From Oscillospiraceae bacterium (GTDB lineage Bacteria; Bacillota_A; Clostridia; Oscillospirales; Ruminococcaceae), in the NCBI GenBank assembly GCA_017829075.1, contig JAGAJA010000006.1, positions 1 through 56,696 on the forward strand: a stretch of 56,696 nt of DNA, read 5' to 3'. This document shows, piece by piece, positions 51,576 to 56,696 of the stretch. The stretch's first letter is position 1. Every line of letters begins with the position of its first letter. The notes under the pieces were generated by a model. It searched no databases. It saw nothing but the letters and a program-made list of their open reading frames with translations, and was not told the origin of the DNA. The translations under genes and the position numbers were made by a program.

Positions 51576-53561
51576 TTATGAAAGATCCGCTGCGGCAAGG
51601 TATTTGCTGCCGTTGTCCTTTATGAAGCGCTTGCGCCCCTCAAGGTTGTTGCCAAGCAGCACGTCGAACATCTCTCTTGTGGCTTCCGCGTCGCCGGGAT
51701 TTACCCGGATAAGCCGCCTTGTTTCCGGATTCATGGTGGTAAGGCTCATCATGTCCGGGTCGTTCTCGCCAAGACCTTTGCTTCGCTGAATGGTGTACTT
51801 CTTATCTCCCACCATGCCGAGTATCTTCGTCTTTTCCGGCTCGGTGTAGGCAAAGTAGGTGCGGTCTTTTGTGGTTATCTCGTACAGCGGTGACTCCGCG
51901 ATGTACACATAGCCCTTCTCAATCAGCGTGGGGCAAAGCTCCTGTATCATCGTCAGAATGAGCGTTCTAATCTGGAAGCCGTCCTCGTCCGCATCGGTGC
52001 AGATAACTATTTTATTCCAGCGCAGATTATCGAGATTAAAGGTGGAAAGCTGCTTGTTTGCCTTTGTCTTTACCTCAACGCCGCAGCCCAGCACCTTTAT
52101 AAGGTTGGTGATGATCTCGCTCTTGAATATCTTGTCATAGCTTGCCTTCAGGCAGTTCAGTATCTTACCGCGAACCGGTATCACCGCCTGAAATTCCGCG
52201 TCCCTTGCAAGCTTTACAGAGCCAAGCGCGGAATCGCCCTCCACGATATAGACCTCTCTGCGGGACACGTCCTTGCTGCGGCAGTCCACGAACTTGTCTA
52301 TGCGGTTGGTGAGGTCGATAGTTCCGGTGAGCTTTTGCAGCGTGCTCTGGCGCACCTTGTCCGCATTCTCGCGGGAACGCTTGTTTATCAGCACCTGCGC
52401 GCCTATCTTCGCCGCCTCGTCCGGATTTTCCAGGAAATACACCTCAAGCTGGTGCTTCAGCCATTCGGTCATCGCGTCTGTGATGAACTCGTTGGTAACG
52501 GCTTTCTTGGTCTGGTTTTCGTAGCTCGCCTGAGTTGAGAAGTTGGAGGAGATGAACACCAGACAGTCCTCGACGTCCTCCCACTTGATGCTCTTTTCGC
52601 TCTTGTTGTACTTTCCGCCGTTCTTGAGGTAGCCGTCAATCTGTGACAGGAACGCCCTCTGGAGCGCCTTCTGCGGGCTTCCGCCGTGCTCCAGCCAGCT
52701 TGAGTTGTGGTAGTGCTCAATGAACTGCACTTCCTTGCTGAAAGTGAACGCAACGTTCATGATGAGCTTGTATTCGTCCTTGTCCTCGCGGTCACGTCCC
52801 TGACGCTCCGCCGACCAGCTCTGGGGAGTTGTCATGGACTTGTCGCCCACCACCTCAAGCAGATAATCGCTGATTCCGTTCTCATAGCAGAATATCTTCT
52901 GGGTGAAAGTCCCGTCGTCGTGGAGCGATTTCAGAACCAGCTCCACTCCGTCGTTCACGATAGCCTGCCTGCGCAGGATATCCGAAAGGTACTCCTCGCC
53001 GATGTCGATATCGGTGAATACCTCCAGATCCGGCTTCCAGTGAATCTTTGTTCCGGTGCTGCCGTCGCCCTTGGTCTTTTTGAAGCCCCGCTCGTCCTGC
53101 GTGACGTTGAAGCCCTTTTCAAACCTCAGTGAGTAATTCCACGTCCCGCGGCGGCTCTCAACCTCCATATATTCGCTGGCGAACTGCGTCGCGCAGAGTC
53201 CCAGACCGTTCAGACCCAGCGCAAACGAATAGTTTCCGCCGGAATTGTTGTTGTACTTGCTGCCCGCGTAAAGGGTGCAGAACGCAAGCTCCCAGTTATA
53301 TTTGTCCTCTGCCTTGTTGAAATCTATCGGGATACCGCGTCCGAAGTCCTCAACGGTGATGGACTTATCCTCGTGAAGCGTGATAATAATACGCTTTCCG
53401 TAGCCCTCTCTCGCCTCGTCTATGGAGTTCGAAATTATCTCAAACACCGAATGGCGGCAGCCGTCTACGCTGTCCGAGCCGAAAATTACGCCCGGACGCA
53501 GACGCACCTGATCAGGGCCTTTAAGCGACACGAGGTCGTTATAATTGTTTTCCTTTGCCAT
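51576..53561 (-). CDS. parE: Type II topoisomerase subunit B (ParE/GyrB-like)
   Basis: A 661-residue ATPase subunit. GHKL ATPase motifs are EIISNSIDEAREGYG near 43, VEDFGRGIPID near 70 and GLNGLGLCATQFAS near 110. TOPRIM motifs are EGDSALGSVKLARD near 440 and CTDADEDGFQIR near 510, where most relatives have DADVDGxHIR. ATG 53561 follows CAGGAGAG; the frame is open to 53609, but those codons are not conserved. First gene of the parE-parC-fhs-tsaE-tsaB run. Confidence 0.88.
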   Translation of the reverse strand: MAKENNYNDLVSLKGPDQVRLRPGVIFGSDSVDGCRHSVFEIISNSIDEAREGYGKRIIITLHEDKSITVEDFGRGIPIDFNKAEDKYNWELAFCTLYAGSKYNNNSGGNYSFALGLNGLGLCATQFASEYMEVESRRGTWNYSLRFEKGFNVTQDERGFKKTKGDGSTGTKIHWKPDLEVFTDIDIGEEYLSDILRRQAIVNDGVELVLKSLHDDGTFTQKIFCYENGISDYLLEVVGDKSMTTPQSWSAERQGRDREDKDEYKLIMNVAFTFSKEVQFIEHYHNSSWLEHGGSPQKALQRAFLSQIDGYLKNGGKYNKSEKSIKWEDVEDCLVFISSNFSTQASYENQTKKAVTNEFITDAMTEWLKHQLEVYFLENPDEAAKIGAQVLINKRSRENADKVRQSTLQKLTGTIDLTNRIDKFVDCRSKDVSRREVYIVEGDSALGSVKLARDAEFQAVIPVRGKILNCLKASYDKIFKSEIITNLIKVLGCGVEVKTKANKQLSTFNLDNLRWNKIVICTDADEDGFQIRTLILTMIQELCPTLIEKGYVYIAESPLYEITTKDRTYFAYTEPEKTKILGMVGDKKYTIQRSKGLGENDPDMMSLTTMNPETRRLIRVNPGDAEATREMFDVLLGNNLEGRKRFIKDNGSKYLAAADLS

Positions 53562-53624
53562 AAATCTCTCCTGTTTTTTGCGCGGCGAACCCACAAAAGA
53601 GTATAACACCGCATTATCTTCTTT

Positions 53625-53653
53625 AGTATATCACATTCTGAAAAAAATTGCAA
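53625..53653 (-). promoter_or_regulatory. Promoter of the parE-parC-fhs-tsaE-tsaB run
   Basis: On the minus strand TTGCAA (53648-53653), 17 bp ending TGA and TATACT (53625-53630). Confidence 0.72.
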
Positions 53654-53722
53654 GGTTTTTTTCCAGTTCAATATTTTCATTTAAATTACTCAAATTATCA
53701 AGACAAAACAGGATTTTCCTGT

Positions 53723-53728
53723 TATAAT
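53723..53728 (+). promoter_or_regulatory. -10 element of the AraC-GGDEF gene
   Basis: TATAAT at 53723-53728 lies 43 bp before the GTG start. The -35 at 17-bp spacing is poor (AAGACA), so an activator may be needed. Confidence 0.45.
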
Positions 53729-53770
53729 ATAGATGTAAGCTTACAAACGTAACTAAGGGGGGCATAAGCT

Positions 53771-54595
53771 GTGGACAAGGAAAAGCTGAACGTGCTGCTA
53801 TCCGCGCTGGAATTCATCGAGGAAAACCTCACCGCAGAGCTGACTCAGGAGGACTGCGCCCGACATTCCTGCTGCTCGCTGTCCGGGCTTCAGAAGATGT
53901 TCCGGAATGTATTCCACACCAGCGTTGGCGGCTACGTCACAAAACGCCGGGTCACCGCCGCCGCAAAGGAGCTTCAGCAGCGGGAAAGCTCGGTGCTGGA
54001 GATAGCCCTGAAATACGGCTGGGGCAGCGCGGAGGCTTTCACAAGGGCATTTTCCAGAGTATGGGGAATGACCCCGACGGAATACCGCCGCCGCTGGAGA
54101 TTTTCCGGTCTTTGTCCCAAATTCGATATCCCCCGGAAACTCATGTACAATGGAGAGCTTATTATGACTAACAAATACGATATTTCCGAACTTTACGACT
54201 ACATTAAATCCAAGCAGGGAACCTATCTGCTGAGCTTTGATATTTCACACTTCGACAATGTCAACAAAACCTACGGACACGACGCCGGCGACAAGGTGAT
54301 AGTTGAATGCCTGCACCGTATCGACCGGGAATGCGCCGACGGAATGATGATGTTCCGCATCGGCGGCGATGAATTCGTGATGATGACCGGGCTTTCCGAC
54401 AGAGCCGAAGCGGAAGCCCTCGCAATGAAAGTACTTTCCCACAACGGCGAAACAGTGGAATGGAACGGCGCCGAGATACCGGTAAATATGCGCGCCGGCG
54501 CGGTGCTTCTCAAATCCGGCAGGCTCAGTTACAGTGAGCTGTTCGCCGAGCTTGTAAGCGCGCCCTCGCCGAATGCGGGAGAGGTGAAATTCTGA
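53771..54595 (+). CDS. AraC-type DNA-binding domain fused to a GGDEF (diguanylate cyclase) domain
   Basis: A 274-residue protein joining two signalling modules. Residues 1-112 are an AraC/XylS double helix-turn-helix (AELTQEDCARHSCCSLSGLQKMF, then ALKYGWGSAEAFTRAFSRVWGMTPTEYRR region). Residues about 140-265 are a GGDEF domain with LLSFDISHFDNVNKTYGHDAGD near 155 and an intact RIGGDEFVM near 197. Metal-binding Asp and GGDEF residues are present, so cyclase activity is possible. No RxxD inhibitory site is seen just upstream. It could make c-di-GMP at a promoter or bind GTP as a sensor. GTG 53771 follows AAGGGGGG. It is monocistronic. Confidence 0.88.
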   Translation: MDKEKLNVLLSALEFIEENLTAELTQEDCARHSCCSLSGLQKMFRNVFHTSVGGYVTKRRVTAAAKELQQRESSVLEIALKYGWGSAEAFTRAFSRVWGMTPTEYRRRWRFSGLCPKFDIPRKLMYNGELIMTNKYDISELYDYIKSKQGTYLLSFDISHFDNVNKTYGHDAGDKVIVECLHRIDRECADGMMMFRIGGDEFVMMTGLSDRAEAEALAMKVLSHNGETVEWNGAEIPVNMRAGAVLLKSGRLSYSELFAELVSAPSPNAGEVKF

Positions 54596-54602
54596 ATACA
54601 GC

Positions 54603-54638
54603 ATACCCCCGGACTGACCAAAGCCAATCCGGGGGTAT
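54603..54638. terminator. Bidirectional terminator between the AraC-GGDEF and sulP genes
   Basis: ATACCCCCGGA (54603-54613) pairs perfectly with TCCGGGGGTAT (54628-54638) between two converging genes. Short AATTT flanks one side. Confidence 0.72.
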
Positions 54639-54641
54639 AAT

Positions 54642-56306
54642 TTATGCGTCCTGAAACTCCTTGCTCTCCATAGCCTTGACAGCCGCAACTACGTCCCAGT
54701 AGAAATGCTCCTCGCCGATACGCTGGCGGAAGCCGGCTCTGTCCATCATCTCGCTCACCGCCGACTGAACGCCGGTGAAGGAAATCTGCACTCCCTTTTC
54801 CCGGAGCGTGTTGTACAGCCCCTCAAGCTCAGACAGCGAAACGTCGTCCGCGGTGGGAACTCCTCTCATCGAAAGCACCACCTGAGTAGTCCCCTCCGCT
54901 GAGTTTCCAAGCTCCGTCAGCGCGGAGATAAGCTTCTCCTGAGTGCCGAAGAACAGCGGCCCGGAAACGTACACCACCTTGAATTCCTCGTGATGTCCGG
55001 AATTAACCTTGCCCTCAAGCTTGCTCTCATCAATATCGCTGGAGGCAACCCGCAGCTCGCAGCTCTTGACGATAAACACCAGCATTGCCGCAACAACGCC
55101 GATAACTATTGCAATAGTCAGGTCGAATACCACCGTTGCAAGCATTGTAATGACATACTGCATGATAGAGGACTTGAATTTCTTCTTGAAAATTCCCTTG
55201 ATAGCCGCCCAGTCGTTCATTCTGAACGCAGTCACCATCAGCACTCCCGCAAGAGCCGCCATAGGAATTCTGCTCATAACTCCGCCCAGCAGGAACATGG
55301 ACAGGATAAGCACCACAGAATGGAATACGCTGACAAGCCGGGTCTGTCCGCCGGACTTTATTGCCACCGAGGTTCTCGCGATAGCCGCCGTCGCCGGAAC
55401 TCCGCCCAGCAGCGGGATAACCATGTTGCCTATGCCCTGAGCCACCAGTTCTCTCGAAGCGTCCAGCCGCTCGCCCTTCATCTTGCCTGCGCTCGCGCCG
55501 CACAAAAGGCTCTCTATCATTCCAAGCGCGGCAATTGACACCGCCGGCATGATAAGACTTGTGATATGCTCAAGGTCAAAGCCCTTCATGATTATGCTGT
55601 CGCTGGTCACAAGGCTGCTGGGGATAGCTCCCACCTCTGCAACGGTACCCTGCTCAAAGAACACCATATTAACTATCAGCGCAACGATAATTCCCACCAG
55701 CGAGGAGGGAACAACTGCGTTCCATTTCTTCGGGTAGATTACCATGATAAGTACCACCAGACCGCCGAACATTACAGCCCACCAGTTAGGGTTAAAGCTT
55801 CCCACGCCGCTGAAATAAGAGCCTATCTTCTCGATCTGGTTCTCTCCCACCGACTTTGTGCCGAAAAAGTTGTCGATCTGACCCAGCGCAATGATTATCG
55901 CGATACCGGAGGTAAATCCGGTGATTACCGGCGCGGGGAGATAGCTTACAAGCTTACCCACCTTGCAAACCGCCGCGATAATAAGTATCGCTCCCGACAG
56001 AAATCCCGCGGTCAGCACTCCGGTAATGCCGAATTTCGCCGAAACCGACAGCAGTATCGCCGCCATAGCGCCGGTAGGCCCGGATATCTGATAGGACGCT
56101 CCGGACAGAATGCCGATCACAAGTCCTGCAATGATCGCGGTAACAAGTCCGGAAGCCGCGTCCGCGCCGGAGCTTACGCCGAAAGCCAATGCCAGAGGCA
56201 GCGCCACCGCCGCAACGGTAAGTCCCGCCATCATGTCCTGAGTGAGTTTTTTTCCGTTGTAGCCCTTAAACTCAGCTTTAAGGTCGCTCACATATTTCTT
56301 TATCAT
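54642..56306 (-). CDS. SulP-family anion transporter with STAS domain
   Basis: A 554-residue transporter of the SLC26/SulP family. About 12-14 hydrophobic segments span 20-410, including the signature region ALPLALAFGVSSGADAASGL near 35, YQISGPTGAMAAILLSV near 72 and VPATAAIARTSVAIKSGGQTR region near 308. A STAS domain ends the protein (about 440-545). Substrates in bacteria include sulfate, bicarbonate and dicarboxylates; the choice is not clear here. No carbonic anhydrase or sulfur gene is adjacent. Confidence 0.92.
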   Translation of the reverse strand: MIKKYVSDLKAEFKGYNGKKLTQDMMAGLTVAAVALPLALAFGVSSGADAASGLVTAIIAGLVIGILSGASYQISGPTGAMAAILLSVSAKFGITGVLTAGFLSGAILIIAAVCKVGKLVSYLPAPVITGFTSGIAIIIALGQIDNFFGTKSVGENQIEKIGSYFSGVGSFNPNWWAVMFGGLVVLIMVIYPKKWNAVVPSSLVGIIVALIVNMVFFEQGTVAEVGAIPSSLVTSDSIIMKGFDLEHITSLIMPAVSIAALGMIESLLCGASAGKMKGERLDASRELVAQGIGNMVIPLLGGVPATAAIARTSVAIKSGGQTRLVSVFHSVVLILSMFLLGGVMSRIPMAALAGVLMVTAFRMNDWAAIKGIFKKKFKSSIMQYVITMLATVVFDLTIAIVIGVVAAMLVFIVKSCELRVASSDIDESKLEGKVNSGHHEEFKVVYVSGPLFFGTQEKLISALTELGNSAEGTTQVVLSMRGVPTADDVSLSELEGLYNTLREKGVQISFTGVQSAVSEMMDRAGFRQRIGEEHFYWDVVAAVKAMESKEFQDA

Positions 56307-56351
56307 CTTTTTCCTTCCTTTTGTGCTTTTTTTGACAAATCACAATTTATA

Positions 56352-56380
56352 ATTATACTCTTAAAATTATTCTCTGTCAA
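56352..56380 (-). promoter_or_regulatory. Promoter of the sulP gene
   Basis: On the minus strand TTGACA (56375-56380), 17 bp and TATAAT (56352-56357), a full consensus promoter about 45 bp upstream of the start codon. Confidence 0.87.
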
Positions 56381-56501
56381 TCTGCAAGAATAACATAGAT
56401 TTATGCACAATAGCGTCTGTTTTTGTGGAAATCGTGTGCTTTCTGAAAGCCTCCATGGAATTCAGCCCTCAGACGAAATACAAAATCAGTTTAAAAAGGT
56501 A

Positions 56502-56530
56502 TTGAAAAATTAAATTAAATATGCTAAAAT
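56502..56530 (+). promoter_or_regulatory. Promoter reading into family-1 repeat copy C
   Basis: TTGAAA (56502-56507), 17 bp ending in extended -10 TGC and TAAAAT (56525-56530). Transcription would start near 56537, only a few bases before the repeat. Confidence 0.6.
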
Positions 56531-56542
56531 AAGTTATGTAAC

Positions 56543-56696
56543 AGCTTGTCGAAAAACCTAGTTTTGCCCGCGAAGCGGGCTTTTGAAATCCGTTTTTTGC
56601 CCCAGCTCTGCCGGGGCAAAAAACACTTCTATCCGCACAAGTGTGCGGTTTGGCGGCAATGCCGCCAAACCGTGCGCGCAGGGCGGATGTTCGGCG
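56543..56696 (+). repeat. Structured intergenic repeat, family 1, copy C (cut by window end)
   Basis: Starts GCTTGTCGAAAA, carries the same ~75-bp core as copies A and B, then its own 40-base variable segment with a perfect 12-bp stem (CGGTTTGGCGGC/GCCGCCAAACCG), then GCGGATGTTCGGCG. The last hairpin lies beyond the window. The rest of 56307-56542 holds two promoters and no gene. Confidence 0.82.

Overview
The window looks like a chromosomal segment from a Gram-positive gut or rumen clostridium of the Oscillospiraceae, most plausibly a Ruminococcus relative. The grounds are Firmicutes-type AGGAGG ribosome binding sites and 17-bp-spaced promoters, a ylm/divIVA cell-division cluster, a Hfq-MiaA-MutL-MutS-YlbF-MiaB block, and a secreted protein ending in a type I dockerin. 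No rRNA operon or CRISPR array is present. Three tRNA genes (Glu, Met, Ser) are visible.

Layout. 1-1930 is the right end of an integrated mobile element: a structured intergenic segment, an excisionase-like protein and a tyrosine integrase, ending at the 3' end of tRNA-Glu in a tRNA-Met/tRNA-Glu operon. 2400-3914 carries a lipid kinase and an AT-rich isochorismatase-family gene. 4282-7356 is a minus-strand operon: a TM1266-type regulator, an NMT1/TauA-like lipoprotein and a fused permease-ATPase, behind a strong promoter and a leader of about 190 nt that appears structured. 7645-10054 is an ECF sigma / membrane anti-sigma pair. 10319-12123 encodes a split transketolase. 12235-30721 is a long minus-strand housekeeping run (miaB, ylbF, mutS, mutL, miaA, hfq, a HlyD-like protein, yggS, sepF, ylmH, divIVA, ileS, lspA, rluD-like, HAD). 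30800-35008 holds comF, recD2, a small membrane protein and prmA. 35246-39867 (plus) has a hybrid histidine kinase, a pyridoxamine kinase and an EamA transporter. 40307-43999 is the dockerin protein. 44179-49297 has an RDAC-like protein, tRNA-Ser, an RNHCP protein, TerD, tsaB, tsaE and fhs. 49320-53561 holds parC/parE. 53771-56306 holds an AraC-GGDEF fusion and a SulP transporter.

The most striking non-coding signal is two families of intergenic repeats of about 185 bp that fold into multi-hairpin structures. In one family (40124-40307 and 44829-45014) the two copies keep the same plan of nested stems while most stem sequences differ on both sides at once, which suggests that structure is conserved. 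The other family (15031-15211, 39874-40060, 56543-end) has a constant core of about 75 bp followed by a hypervariable hairpin. A third, shorter repeat flanks the sigma/anti-sigma cassette. Other notable points are the AraC-GGDEF fusion, the one-chain ABC permease-ATPase in a TM1266 operon, and a TsaE carrying a C-terminal zinc ribbon. All functional calls rest on reading motifs by eye; no database search was run.
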